Positions 1 through 8,483 are shown, counted from the stretch's first letter. The stretch: 31,166 nt of DNA from Candidatus Heimdallarchaeota archaeon LC_2 (GCA_001940725.1 MDVR01000078.1:1-31166); one strand, 5' to 3'. Notes: a model not told the origin generated them from the letters alone. Translations and numbers: made by a program.

Positions 1-3000
1 ATAACCTCCTTGGAATAATCTGATGAATTGAATGATTGCTTAACTAAGTTTAACCATTCTTCGGTTATGGTTGTCACCCTTGCTAATTCATCACTAGGCC
101 AAACTAGGAATTTTCCAAGTGTTGTTATTCCTGCATCAACTAATAGATTAACTGATGGAATTAAATTTGGCGAAATAAATTCTGGTGGTAACATTAATAT
201 CTTAAATCCATTCTCCAAATTTTCCTTCTGTTCTTTTGATAACCTCTTTTTTACATATTGATTGGGTGCTAATACAATTTGATCTAGAGTGGTCACATCT
301 AGTTCTTTTAACGCATTCTCAAACGGTTTTGGTAATCCTTCAAAATTACGACCTGATTGCGTAATTAAGTATTGGGCTCTTTCTTTTGTTTTCTTATTTT
401 TTATTAAGGGATATTTGGTATAAAGATCTACTAAATTTAATATATTAGCATCATTAAAGTCTATCTCGTTTTCTTGATCAATTTCCTTTAACAGGTGGAG
501 ACCTCCAAGAGAATTAGACATTGTTAGGTATTCAATTATACGATCTTTAGATTCTTCAATTAATATTTGCACGTATTCATTAAATTTACTATCGTCTACA
601 ATTTCCAGTGATGAAGTAGCAGCAAGTTCTTCAACCGTTTTGATACCTGCTTTAGTTAGGATTTTGATTTTTCTTTTTGCATTATCCGTAAGATAATCAG
701 TTTCAGTGATTTTCCCTTCAGATGGAACTAAGGTCTGCATCAAATTTGTAAATAATAATCTTTGAAGTTCTCCTATCTCAAAAAGTATGCTATCATCTGT
801 TTTGATAATATCGTTAATCGTATCAATCTTACGCCTTTTGAATGCGTTTCTGAGATATCCATCAACCCAATCTTGACCTTGCATGCTAACTTTTATCTCA
901 CCATATTCTGGCATTAGTTCAGCCATCGCTTTTAGTTGAGATTTGAAATTAGATATTAGAGAATTGGCAAGCACTTTCTCGTTGACAGGTTTTATCGGAT
1001 GTGTTGTTTCAAACAAGAAGTCGATTAATGTGGATACCTTTCTCTTTTTAATTGAATCAATCTCAAAGAATGATTCAAAATGAGGGATTAATTCTAAAAT
1101 GTTTATTTTAAGTATTTCTTTCTTTTTATCTGGTTTGGAGAGTGGAAGAGTTTCAACTACTTTCGTCGGAGGTGTAACATCAGTAATTACAGGTTCATCG
1201 ACAGCATCAAAGAAGGTATCTAAACTTTCTAATGCCTCAATATCAGAAGCATCACCTAAAGTTCCCGAAGCTAATAGGTTCGAAAGTTCATCGACCAGTT
1301 CTACCTCTGGAGATTCTTCAAATAACTTGGAGATAACATTAATTCGTTCTCTTTCAACTAATTTAACTGCTAATGTCTGAACTCTTAATAAATGTCTTGG
1401 AGGCGAAACTAAATAATCATATGAGTTTCGAATCCATCTTCTAGGTAGTGTTCGAGCTAATTTAGGTAAACTCGCGTCTTTTCCTTTATCATCCTTACCT
1501 GAAAATCTTTTCTCAGTATATGGATCGATAATTATAGTTGCATCTAACTTGGGAACTTCTCTAATTTTATCCAGTTCAGTAATAGTTCTTCGTTTAATGA
1601 TATCAACTTGATTTGGTGATTTATTAAGAAATTTTGACAGATGTTGATTATCAGTTCTAAGGAAGGTTGATATCTCAAAAATATTATTTTGTTGTAGTTT
1701 TTCTACTGTTTCTGGCTTAGCCCATATAGCTTGTGACCAAATTGATCTGCTTGGGGGCAATACATTCGAACCAATTCTTGGAATTCCTGACGATAATGCT
1801 GCAATAATTCTCGAAGAGCTTACTCCTGTTGATGGATTCCAAATTTCTTCTTTTTTCAATATAGCTAGTAAATTATTAACAGTATGTGGTGCGAACCTAT
1901 CAAATCTTGATTTTCTCTGTCTTTCTCTCTGTCTTCTTCTCTTCATCCCAAGATAGGTTTTCAATTTCCTACCTAGGGTCATCATAACTAATTTTACTTC
2001 TAATCCGATTTCCTCAACTTTATCAATATATTCTTTTGATGTTTCTGGAAAAGGAATTTTAGTAGATACAAGTGATACTGCAATTGCAAGTGGATCAGTA
2101 GCTTTTGTTAATCCATATTCTTTCCAAGGAATTTGATTTACAACACTAGTAATAAGATCACTTCCCGCACCAAAAATTAGTGGAATACGATTAGCAAATC
2201 TGTAAATAACTCTATTATCAACAACAGTTACTCCTTTGGAACTTGTGGCTGCTGAGACTCCCCCACCATATCCTATTGCTGCTTCAATTATGAATGGGTG
2301 TCCTTCATATGCTCGAGGTTCTCTAGTTATTGCTTCAATAAAATCAGGATTAAGTTCTTTTTCAAGACCTTTTCGCAATCGATTTGATCCAAGTGGTGAT
2401 AAAGCATCACCCTTAGGGTCTTCAAATTTGAATATTCTTGCTTTTTTTCCTTTTAGAGTTTTAGATTCTTTAAGTGCACGATTGAACCCATCATGAACAA
2501 TTCTTCTAATTTCGGGAGATGTTAATTCTAATGGTGCTTTATCAGTTGGGACATTTATTTCTTCAAAAAATTTCTCGGCTGCAAATTTATTGACTCCCAT
2601 AAAATTATTCACAAGAAAATCAATTAAATTATCTTCATCAGAGTTATTCATTTCTCTTCTAAATGTTGAGATATCAGTCCCCCATGGATGAACTTGAACG
2701 ACTTCAGGTGGTCTTGGGAGCTCATCAACAACACGTTTGTAATCTAAATCATCAACTGTACCTGGTTCATCACCTGGAAGAATTACTCGTATGTCTGCAT
2801 AAGGTGTTATAATTGCTAGTTGTCTAAAATACTCTCTAACATATAATTTAGCTAAGTTCCAACTTCCTGTAAATGAAACTTTAATTTCTGTACCTGCGGT
2901 TTTAAAATAATTTTCTTCATCATCTTCAAGAAATACTTCATCTGTATGTATAATAGGTTCATTCTTTTCTAAATTGATAAATAATTGAACCCGATAAGTT

Positions 3001-3584
3001 TTATTTTCACCTTGTGGTCTGGTTGTGATCTGAATGGGTAGATCTAATGTCGACATGGCATATAGTAATACCATTTTTGAACCCAATCCGAACCTTCCTC
3101 TAGTTTGTTGAGCTCCGTATTTAGTTCCTGCTAACACAGTACCAAATAGTTGCGGAATAAGCTCCCGCTTAACTCCAATACCATTGTCTTTACAACTTAA
3201 TTCGAGGAAATCTAACCGAGTATCTTTTGTTTTTGTTACATTTGATCCCATTAATGCAATTAATTCTTTCTTGTTCAATCTTCTAAGACTAATGAATATT
3301 TGAGGTGCGACTCCTCGTTTTTCGGATGCATCTAGACTATTTTCAACCAATTCTCGAACAGAAGTGAAAACTGCTCGCATTGAATTTCCAAATCCAGCAA
3401 TTGATTTATTTTCATTAAAGAAAACCGCGGCAGAAGCTGTTCTAGCTTTAGAATCAGATTTTTTATCCTTTGCTTTCTTTTTTGAAGATTTGGGGTTGTC
3501 CATAGTAGGCTCACTAATGGTAGTTTGACTTTCGTCTAAATTTTGGAAGATTTCATCTTCTATGGGATCACTGTTGTTATCCAA
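1..3584 (-). CDS. top6B: DNA topoisomerase VI subunit B, C-terminally extended, partial at window edge
   Basis: ATP-driven gate subunit of the type IIB topoisomerase that, with subunit A, passes one duplex through another. The minus-strand frame stays open from 3584 to the left edge (at least 1,194 codons), so the C-terminus lies outside the window. Seen: GHKL ATPase motifs ELVENSLDA (Asn about 82), CKDNGIG (Asp about 133) and GRFGLGSKM (about 163-171), an H2TH-like stretch about 335-370, and the transducer with GYGGGVS (about 431) and switch lysine in GLTKATDP (about 490). The usual family end, with APHTVNNLLAIL, falls near residue 570. Family members are normally about 500-650 residues, so some 600 residues are extra; they contain several helix-hairpin-helix-like repeats (about 621-640, 971-990, 1085-1115, 1143-1170). 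TTG at 3584 is chosen because AGGGTG lies 7 nt before it and TGA closes the frame just upstream; ATG at 3503 is the alternative. The malic enzyme gene lies 258 bp upstream. Confidence 0.93.
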   Translation of the reverse strand, partial: MDNNSDPIEDEIFQNLDESQTTISEPTMDNPKSSKKKAKDKKSDSKARTASAAVFFNENKSIAGFGNSMRAVFTSVRELVENSLDASEKRGVAPQIFISLRRLNKKELIALMGSNVTKTKDTRLDFLELSCKDNGIGVKRELIPQLFGTVLAGTKYGAQQTRGRFGLGSKMVLLYAMSTLDLPIQITTRPQGENKTYRVQLFINLEKNEPIIHTDEVFLEDDEENYFKTAGTEIKVSFTGSWNLAKLYVREYFRQLAIITPYADIRVILPGDEPGTVDDLDYKRVVDELPRPPEVVQVHPWGTDISTFRREMNNSDEDNLIDFLVNNFMGVNKFAAEKFFEEINVPTDKAPLELTSPEIRRIVHDGFNRALKESKTLKGKKARIFKFEDPKGDALSPLGSNRLRKGLEKELNPDFIEAITREPRAYEGHPFIIEAAIGYGGGVSAATSSKGVTVVDNRVIYRFANRIPLIFGAGSDLITSVVNQIPWKEYGLTKATDPLAIAVSLVSTKIPFPETSKEYIDKVEEIGLEVKLVMMTLGRKLKTYLGMKRRRQRERQRKSRFDRFAPHTVNNLLAILKKEEIWNPSTGVSSSRIIAALSSGIPRIGSNVLPPSRSIWSQAIWAKPETVEKLQQNNIFEISTFLRTDNQHLSKFLNKSPNQVDIIKRRTITELDKIREVPKLDATIIIDPYTEKRFSGKDDKGKDASLPKLARTLPRRWIRNSYDYLVSPPRHLLRVQTLAVKLVERERINVISKLFEESPEVELVDELSNLLASGTLGDASDIEALESLDTFFDAVDEPVITDVTPPTKVVETLPLSKPDKKKEILKINILELIPHFESFFEIDSIKKRKVSTLIDFLFETTHPIKPVNEKVLANSLISNFKSQLKAMAELMPEYGEIKVSMQGQDWVDGYLRNAFKRRKIDTINDIIKTDDSILFEIGELQRLLFTNLMQTLVPSEGKITETDYLTDNAKRKIKILTKAGIKTVEELAATSSLEIVDDSKFNEYVQILIEESKDRIIEYLTMSNSLGGLHLLKEIDQENEIDFNDANILNLVDLYTKYPLIKNKKTKERAQYLITQSGRNFEGLPKPFENALKELDVTTLDQIVLAPNQYVKKRLSKEQKENLENGFKILMLPPEFISPNLIPSVNLLVDAGITTLGKFLVWPSDELARVTTITEEWLNLVKQSFNSSDYSKEV

Positions 3585-3842
3585 AATTTGGCACCCTATA
3601 CTCCGATTTCAAAGATTAATCGGTACTAATTGTTCGGGGAAAAGAACTCATTAAAGAAGCTACCGCTAAACGTTCTTGAAATTGTACTTGAGTATAAGAA
3701 CAATGTAATTTGGAAGGCTGTAAAAATACTCCCTTCTATTGTTGTTAAAAGGGTGTTAGGGATGTGTTTATCAAGACGATTTTATCTTTAATTGATCGAA
3801 TTAACATCAAGTTCGAGCGGATTATGATTTGATTTGGCAGAC
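3585..3842. other. Intergenic region between malic enzyme and topoisomerase VI B
   Basis: No coding frame or tRNA was seen in these 258 bases. The region must hold the topoisomerase leader if that gene is transcribed separately. The only structure noted is a short inverted repeat, CCCTT at 3731-3735 and AAGGG at 3749-3753, about 90 nt past the malic enzyme stop on the minus strand; it is too weak to call a terminator. No clear TATA box was found for the topoisomerase gene. Confidence 0.4.
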
Positions 3843-5171
3843 TTATAGGGTACGAAGCTTATTACGTAATTCAATCATACTTCCGTAATGTTTCTTGTAA
3901 AATGCAATACGTTCACAGGTAGTTTCATAAATTTCTTCAGGTGTTCGATCAACTCTTGCTACATGGTCATCGATCGCGGCCCTAGCCACAGCAGCAGCTT
4001 CGGTCGCCATCAATTTAGGATCCACTGGAGTGGTGATAATTTTATCCCATCTTAAATCTTCTTCGGAAGTCATTGAAGCAATTGCATGAGCTGCAGCAAC
4101 CTTCATGTTTTTAGTTACTTTTGATGCTCGAACATCGAGTACTCCTCGAAATATACCTGGAAAGCCTAACACGTTATTAATTTGATTTGGAAAATCGGAT
4201 CTTCCAGTACCTACAATCTTTGCCCCTGCTTCATGTGCCAATTTCGGATAAATTTCAGGTGTTGGATTTGCAATAGCAAATACAATTGCGTCATTATTCA
4301 TTGCTCTAACCATATCCTGGGTAAATGCTCCAGCTGACGAGGCTCCAATCAGAATATCAATACCATCAGTAGCTTCGTCTAATGATAATGCCTCTTTCTT
4401 GGGATTTAATTCATTGGCTAACTCTTCCTTGTATTTATCCATTGCACCCCTACCTGAAAACAGAGTTCCAACACGATCAATTGTATTCATGTTTGACCCC
4501 TTCACTCCGGCTTCTAATAACATATGGGAAATTGCAATTCCAGATGCACCAGCTCCATTCATGACAACCCTAACTTCCCCAATATCCTTATCTACAACCT
4601 TTATTGCATTAAGTACACCAGCCAGTGTTACAATGGCTGTACCCCACTGATCATCATGAAAAACAGGTATATCTAGCATCTTATCCAGTGTTCTCTCAAT
4701 ATAGAAACAATCGGGTTTTCTGATATCTTCTAAATTTATTCCAGCAAAATTCTGCGACAACCCTGCTACAATACTGATGAATTTGTCTGGATCATTTTCT
4801 TCTAGAATAAGTGGAAATGCATCTACATCAGCCAGTGATTTGAATAGTAATGATTTGCCTTCCATTACTGGATATCCAGCAATACCAATATCTCCAAGTC
4901 CTAAAATTCTAGTTCCATTGCTGATTACAGCAATACTATTTCCAATATTCGTTAAATTAAACAGATCAAGTGGATTTTTTTGGATTGCTTTGCATGCTAG
5001 GGCAACACCAGGCGAATATGCTAATGTTAAATCCTTTGCATTTGTTGCAGGGGTTTTTCCAATAATCTCAATTTTTCCGTGATTTGGATACGAATGATGG
5101 TAGTCAAGAACTTCTTGTTCATTGTAAGTTACCTTACGCTCTCCATGGATTTCAGTTTTGAGGTCTGCCAT
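3843..5171 (-). CDS. NAD(P)-dependent malic enzyme (malate dehydrogenase, oxaloacetate-decarboxylating)
   Basis: Oxidative decarboxylation of malate to pyruvate and CO2 with NAD(P)+ and a divalent metal, in the cytosol. The 442 residues match the short prokaryotic form, without the phosphotransacetylase-like domain of long MaeB. Seen: LAYSPGVA with the likely catalytic Tyr52, MEGKSLLFK with the catalytic lysine region 106-111, LEDI with metal ligands Glu148/Asp149, FHDDQWGTA with Asp173/Asp174, and Rossmann motif GAGASGIA at 206-213. All catalytic positions appear intact. Start is ATG at 5171; no Shine-Dalgarno is visible and a TATA-like box lies about 40-50 nt upstream. It points the same way as topoisomerase VI B and is divergent from the transglutaminase-like gene. 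NAD or NADP preference cannot be told from the sequence by eye. Confidence 0.95.
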   Translation of the reverse strand: MADLKTEIHGERKVTYNEQEVLDYHHSYPNHGKIEIIGKTPATNAKDLTLAYSPGVALACKAIQKNPLDLFNLTNIGNSIAVISNGTRILGLGDIGIAGYPVMEGKSLLFKSLADVDAFPLILEENDPDKFISIVAGLSQNFAGINLEDIRKPDCFYIERTLDKMLDIPVFHDDQWGTAIVTLAGVLNAIKVVDKDIGEVRVVMNGAGASGIAISHMLLEAGVKGSNMNTIDRVGTLFSGRGAMDKYKEELANELNPKKEALSLDEATDGIDILIGASSAGAFTQDMVRAMNNDAIVFAIANPTPEIYPKLAHEAGAKIVGTGRSDFPNQINNVLGFPGIFRGVLDVRASKVTKNMKVAAAHAIASMTSEEDLRWDKIITTPVDPKLMATEAAAVARAAIDDHVARVDRTPEEIYETTCERIAFYKKHYGSMIELRNKLRTL

Positions 5172-5210
5172 TTTGCTAAGTGATTTTTTATCTTTTAACT
5201 AAAAAATCTA

Positions 5211-5220
5211 CATATATTGA
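5211..5220 (-). promoter_or_regulatory. Putative TATA box of the malic enzyme gene
   Basis: On the minus strand the sequence TCAATATATG lies 40-49 nt before the ATG at 5171, a spacing that fits an archaeal TATA box with a short leader. The gene has no Shine-Dalgarno. Confidence 0.45.
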
Positions 5221-5395
5221 TATTTTTGTTAGTCAAACTCATGATAATTTATCTTTCAAATTTTTATTCAAATGAGAATGGTAAAATATCGTACAAAATC
5301 TCAACAATAGTATAGTTATAAATTTAGAAGAAATGAGAATTGCAAAAGGAATCCTAAATATGTAAACTTAAATTTGTAATAAAATTACACTATAA

Positions 5396-5405
5396 CGTAT
5401 ATATT
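5396..5405 (+). promoter_or_regulatory. Putative TATA box of the transglutaminase-like gene
   Basis: CGTATATATT ends 31 nt before the ATG at 5436, predicting a start of transcription within about 5-10 nt of the start codon, so a nearly leaderless mRNA. The 264-bp divergent region also has two similar short stretches, AAATGAGAAT near 5272 and near 5331, which could be regulatory but are short. Confidence 0.5.
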
Positions 5406-5435
5406 AATTTAGGTTGAATTTGATATAGGATTATA

Positions 5436-6089
5436 ATGCAAGAGTATTTGCGTGAGACTGAGTTTTTTGATGTAAATTCCAAGTTTATTCAAGATACTAT
5501 ACGAAATCTCGAACTTGACGGATTATCAGATATTGAAGTAGCTAAAAAATTATTTTATCATGTTCGTGATTCAATTCGATATTCAATCAAACCTGTTAAC
5601 TTGGAAAAAATTACATACACCGCAAGCCATGTTTTGCAACAGGAAAGATCATTTTGTATACCAAAAGCGATCGCATTGGGTACTTTGGCTAGAGCTGCTG
5701 GAATACCAAGTAGAATCCATTTTGTTGATTTTATTAATCATCGTTTATCGGATGATCTACAAAAAATGTGGGGAACCAAAGTTATGGCCGCACACTGTTA
5801 CACCGAATTATATTTAGATAATAAATGGGTAAAAGCAACTCCTGCATTGGATAAAGCAATTTGTGATAGACATAATTTCAAAACAGTTGAGTTTGACGGT
5901 TACACTGATGCCCTACTTCATAAAGTTGATCGAAGCGGTAATCCACATGCAGAATATATAAAAGATCGTGGAACTCAATCTGATATGTCATTAAGATTAG
6001 TAGCTGAGGTTTTCAATGAAGTGTATGGTGGAATTAACGAAGATTTCATGGATGAAAATTTCAAAGCGGCAAAAACATTATTTAATTGA
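5436..6089 (+). CDS. Transglutaminase-like (papain-fold) protein
   Basis: The 217-residue protein shows the transglutaminase-like core. Cys74 lies in RSFCIPKAIALGTLARAAG, the helix that normally carries the nucleophile. His120 lies in MAAHCYTELYLDNKWVKATP, followed by Asp139 in ALDK, giving a complete Cys-His-Asp triad. No signal peptide or membrane segment is seen, so it should be cytosolic. Archaeal and bacterial members of this superfamily are mostly proteases or amide hydrolases rather than cross-linking enzymes; the substrate is unknown. It starts at ATG 5436 with no Shine-Dalgarno, behind a TATA-like box, and appears monocistronic. Confidence 0.85.
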   Translation: MQEYLRETEFFDVNSKFIQDTIRNLELDGLSDIEVAKKLFYHVRDSIRYSIKPVNLEKITYTASHVLQQERSFCIPKAIALGTLARAAGIPSRIHFVDFINHRLSDDLQKMWGTKVMAAHCYTELYLDNKWVKATPALDKAICDRHNFKTVEFDGYTDALLHKVDRSGNPHAEYIKDRGTQSDMSLRLVAEVFNEVYGGINEDFMDENFKAAKTLFN

Positions 6090-6206
6090 TTAATACTTAA
6101 AACTATACAATTTATAGAAAGTCATAACCAATAACTAGTCTTTCAATCGATCATTTACTGATTATAAATCTAAGTAGTTAGAACAATCTTGATTAAAATT
6201 GAGCAA

Positions 6207-6226
6207 TTATCAGGAGATTCTGATAA
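6207..6226. repeat. Inverted repeat in the promoter of the first BlaI-like gene
   Basis: TTATCAG and CTGATAA form a perfect 7-bp inverted repeat around a 6-nt spacer. The right arm ends at the first bases of the TATA-like element at 6225-6242. Placement directly before a TATA box suits an operator for a dimeric regulator, possibly autoregulation. It differs in sequence from the ACTAC/GTAGT palindromes of 8640-8870. Confidence 0.5.
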
Positions 6227-6242
6227 CTATATAATTTAAAGG
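6225..6242 (+). promoter_or_regulatory. Putative TATA element of the first BlaI-like gene
   Basis: AACTATATAA followed by T and TTAAAG matches the promoter of the cupredoxin gene (8872-8888) in 16 of 17 positions. A second AT-rich candidate, AATTATAAATAC, lies at 6274-6285. A start of transcription from the second box, near 6305, would lie after the ATG at 6296 and supports translation from 6320. Confidence 0.5.
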
Positions 6243-6319
6243 ATTTCTCAAAACTAGTTCAAAAATTTGAAAGAATTATAAATACGTAATTTTAAATGAA
6301 TATTGTAGTTATATATATC

Positions 6320-6685
6320 ATGAAAATTGACGATTTAAAATCACGAGTTCTTAGCGTAATACATAATAAACCGTTAACAGTTCGCCAAATTATGCGTAAA
6401 GTGAACACCAAATATGGGAGACATTATGGTTATACGACAATTGGAACCATTTTACAAAGGTTAGAATCCGATGAGATGATTAAATCTAAAATAAGTGGTG
6501 CAGACAGACGAAATCAAAAATTATTTACAATTTCAAAAAATGCGCATAAACAAGAAGTTTCGAGATTATTACGGAGCTTATTTTTTAAATTTGGGCCTCT
6601 AGGTATAAGACATCTTGGTGAAATTTTAGATACTAAGCTAGATGAAGATGAAATCGAATCGATTTTGGAAAAACTGGATCTTTAA
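6320..6685 (+). CDS. BlaI/MecI/CopY-like winged-helix transcriptional regulator (copy 1)
   Basis: A 121-residue DNA-binding protein of the penicillinase-repressor family. The recognition helix YTTIGTILQRLES is characteristic and is followed by a basic wing (SGADRRNQKLFTI). The C-terminal half, LRSLFFKFGPLGIRHLGEILDT, is probably the dimerisation helix pair and is shared with the 124-residue paralogue at 8086-8460. The frame opens at ATG 6296, but the paralogue begins MKPGDLRDIV and aligns with MKIDDLKSRV encoded from ATG 6320, so 6320 is chosen. No cysteines are present, so it lacks the metal-binding CxCxxxxCxC tail of CopY. It is transcribed towards the M48 protease gene. The effector is unknown. 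Confidence 0.85.
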   Translation: MKIDDLKSRVLSVIHNKPLTVRQIMRKVNTKYGRHYGYTTIGTILQRLESDEMIKSKISGADRRNQKLFTISKNAHKQEVSRLLRSLFFKFGPLGIRHLGEILDTKLDEDEIESILEKLDL

Positions 6686-7041
6686 AGGATATTATCTCGT
6701 TGGATCATATTTTAATGAGAAAGGAGCAACTGACGCCGGATCTATCTATCGATCTACATTTAACTAATTTTATAAATGGATTAGTTGAATAATTTGTTAA
6801 TTTCTGATTTATATTACAGATGATGACCTAAATCCGATCTCTCTTCGGTGTCTTCTCCACTTTCTTCGTTGATCACCGATATCCAATCTAAGTTACAAAT
6901 GCTCTCAAGTCCACCATGATCGATTTAATAAATATTTCAACGCTTATTATTACCTAAATATACTGGCAATTATTGTAATATCGCAATTACTTCTGAGTAA
7001 GAATATTCTGGTTTTATCAATAAATTTAATATTTATTACAT

Positions 7042-7069
7042 ATAGTGAACTATCCGCAATAGTCACTAT
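7042..7069. repeat. Inverted repeat ATAGTG(A)ACTAT / ATAGTCACTAT
   Basis: Two 11-base arms pair with one bulged A across a 5-nt loop (CCGCA). It is an uncommonly good hairpin for such AT-rich sequence. It sits 87 nt past the stop of the M48 gene on the minus strand. It may be a terminator or processing signal for the converging transcripts, or an operator-like palindrome. Confidence 0.45.
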
Positions 7070-7111
7070 GATCTACATATGCGATATAATCCGAGTCAAT
7101 ATCACAACTTG

Positions 7112-7150
7112 GGTTCAATATTATACACTATATGAATCCGAATTTGAACC
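7112..7150 (-). terminator. Possible stem at the 3' end of the M48 transcript
   Basis: GGTTCAA (7112-7118) and TTGAACC (7144-7150) form a perfect 7-bp inverted repeat starting 6 nt after the TAA stop of the M48 gene. The 25-nt loop is long. Archaeal termination mostly relies on U-tracts, and none follows here, so the call is tentative. Confidence 0.3.
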
Positions 7151-7155
7151 GTTTT

Positions 7156-8079
7156 TTAGTGGTCTATTTTGTTTACTTCCGCATAATCTAGTAATTTTTC
7201 AATTCTTTTAAGGATAAGGGGTTTTTTACTTGAGATAATACCCGTTGATATCCTTCGTTTAGAAATACTAATTTGTTCCTTTACCATTTTGAATAAGGCG
7301 TTTGCGAGAGTTCTAGGTTTTTCGATTAATTTAACAGCTTGTAAATCAGCATTATATTCATGTTTTTCATGCATCAAAAATTTGAATAATTTAAGCATTG
7401 GATCAAAAAAGATAATAGAAGCTATAGTGTAAATGAGATGGGAATATCTCGTGTCATATTCAGAAGTATGAGAAAATTCATGAGCTAAAACCATTTCAAT
7501 CTCTTCATCATCTAGGATCTCCATAAGTCCAGACGTAACGATAATCCAATTTTCAGCTCTTAGTCGGTTTTTACCCCTTTTTAATAAAGTAAATGTAAAT
7601 GCATCTGGTTGTTTATCATCAGTAACAATTATTTGATAATCTTTTGATAACCAGTTGTGTCGTTTTTTTAATTCAGTAGATATTTCATGATCTGAGTGTT
7701 TTTGTAGTTTCCGTGACATCGATCGAAGTGAAATTTGAGAGATTATTAAACCTAACAAGAAAACTGTTAGCGTAAATACTAATGATAAAATTAATATTGA
7801 TGAAATATGTATAGGGTTATTCTGAGAGAAGTAATCATGATCACTTAAGTTGGGTAGGTGAAAATGAAATTTGCGAAATGAATGAATATGTGATATACTG
7901 TAAATTATTATAAACATTTCAGATACTACTAATCCATAGGAACCAAGCATTAAGACAATTGACCTTGAATAATTGACTCTTCTTTCAAAAATAAGCAAAC
8001 CAATTATCCCAATTGCAAATAATATCACCGCAACAGTTATAGGAAGTATTAAATGGGAAATATGTGGCACTTTAATCAA
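7156..8079 (-). CDS. Membrane zinc metalloprotease, M48/M56 type (HtpX/BlaR-like)
   Basis: A 307-residue integral membrane protease. Three N-terminal membrane segments lie near 10-31, 41-61 and 93-115, with a fourth hydrophobic stretch near 214-226. The zinc site is HEFSH (His200, Glu201, His204), with the third ligand probably Glu241 in EYNAD (Asp245 conserved). PDAFTFTL and VTSGLMEILDDEEIEMVLAHE are typical M48 features. TTG at 8079 is the likely start, 6 nt after the stop of the BlaI-like gene, so the two form an operon. The arrangement resembles blaI-blaR1/mecI-mecR1, but there is no penicillin-binding sensor domain. By inference it may relieve repression by its neighbour or do general membrane quality control like HtpX. 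Confidence 0.85.
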   Translation of the reverse strand: MIKVPHISHLILPITVAVILFAIGIIGLLIFERRVNYSRSIVLMLGSYGLVVSEMFIIIYSISHIHSFRKFHFHLPNLSDHDYFSQNNPIHISSILILSLVFTLTVFLLGLIISQISLRSMSRKLQKHSDHEISTELKKRHNWLSKDYQIIVTDDKQPDAFTFTLLKRGKNRLRAENWIIVTSGLMEILDDEEIEMVLAHEFSHTSEYDTRYSHLIYTIASIIFFDPMLKLFKFLMHEKHEYNADLQAVKLIEKPRTLANALFKMVKEQISISKRRISTGIISSKKPLILKRIEKLLDYAEVNKIDH

Positions 8080-8085
8080 CCAATT

Positions 8086-8460
8086 TTAATTTTTAGCATC
8101 TAACCTTTTCTGTATTGAATCTAAATCGTTTTCATCTATTTCTGTATCCAATAACTCTCCGAGATGCTTAACACCACTGACTCCAAATTTTAAAATTACA
8201 TTCTGTAGTTGTTTCCTCACTTCTTTTTTATAGCCTTGTTCTGACAAAAAGTAAAGATTAATTTTTCTTCCGTTAATTTTTGCCTTTCGAGCTTCGATAA
8301 CATTTTGATTCTCTAATCTGGATAGAACTGTGGATATTGTAGTGTAAGCATATTCTTTCGCTGACTTTTCGTTAACTTTTTTTGTGATATCCTTTATACT
8401 CAGTCCAATGTCAGTGTCAAGCTCACTTACCACGATATCTCGAAGATCTCCTGGTTTCAT
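8086..8460 (-). CDS. BlaI/MecI/CopY-like winged-helix transcriptional regulator (copy 2)
   Basis: A 124-residue paralogue of the 6320-6685 regulator. The recognition helix is YTTISTVLSRLENQNVIE, followed by a basic wing (KAKINGRKINLYFL). The C-terminal half KFGVSGVKHLGELLDTEIDEND closely matches copy 1. No cysteine is present. It starts at ATG 8460 behind a TATA-like element at 8484-8494, predicting an almost leaderless mRNA, and is followed 6 nt later by the M48 protease. A degenerate operator-like palindrome at 8467-8483 lies between the TATA element and the start codon, so autorepression is plausible. In bacteria BlaI is inactivated when the partner metalloprotease is activated; whether that holds here is not shown. 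Confidence 0.87.
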   Translation of the reverse strand: MKPGDLRDIVVSELDTDIGLSIKDITKKVNEKSAKEYAYTTISTVLSRLENQNVIEARKAKINGRKINLYFLSEQGYKKEVRKQLQNVILKFGVSGVKHLGELLDTEIDENDLDSIQKRLDAKN

Positions 8461-8466
8461 AAGTAA

Positions 8467-8483
8467 GTATACGCTTTGTAGTT
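8467..8483. promoter_or_regulatory. Degenerate BlaI-type operator at the copy-2 regulator start site
   Basis: GTATAC-GCTTT-GTAGTT on the plus strand keeps the core TAC-N5-GTA and one full GTAGT arm of the two better palindromes at 8646 and 8847. It lies between the TATA element (8484-8494) and the ATG (8460), where a bound repressor would block initiation. Confidence 0.4.

Larger units (their letters stand above)
6686..7155. other. 470-bp convergent intergenic region with inverted repeats and a possible gene remnant
   Basis: This gap separates the converging regulator (ends 6685) and M48 gene (ends 7156). It holds two inverted repeats annotated separately. On the minus strand, about 6910 to 6805, an open frame of 36 codons follows a stop and reads IDHGGLESICNLDWISVIN and then an acidic tail ending GHHL before TAA. 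It has no proper start and might be the tail of a decayed gene, but this is weak. No tRNA was found. Confidence 0.3.

Noticed and set aside
1099..1380. Plus-strand open frames inside 1-3584 (such as 1099-1380 and 2236-2496) and the minus-strand frame 3332-3514
   Set aside because: They lie in other frames of the topoisomerase VI B gene, whose own frame is continuous with recognisable ATPase and transducer motifs.
3585..3842. tRNA or small RNA gene in the gap upstream of topoisomerase VI B
   Set aside because: AAGTTCGAGC near 3811 recalls a T-loop but no matching stems were found.
6296..6319. ATG at 6296 as the start of the copy-1 BlaI-like gene
   Set aside because: It would add MNIVVIYI, which has no counterpart in the paralogue, while ATG 6320 aligns exactly with the paralogue's start.
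7138..7152. tRNA T-loop-like GGTTCAAATTC on the minus strand
   Set aside because: The flanking bases do not form a T-stem and no acceptor, anticodon or D arms are present; the bases instead belong to a simple inverted repeat.
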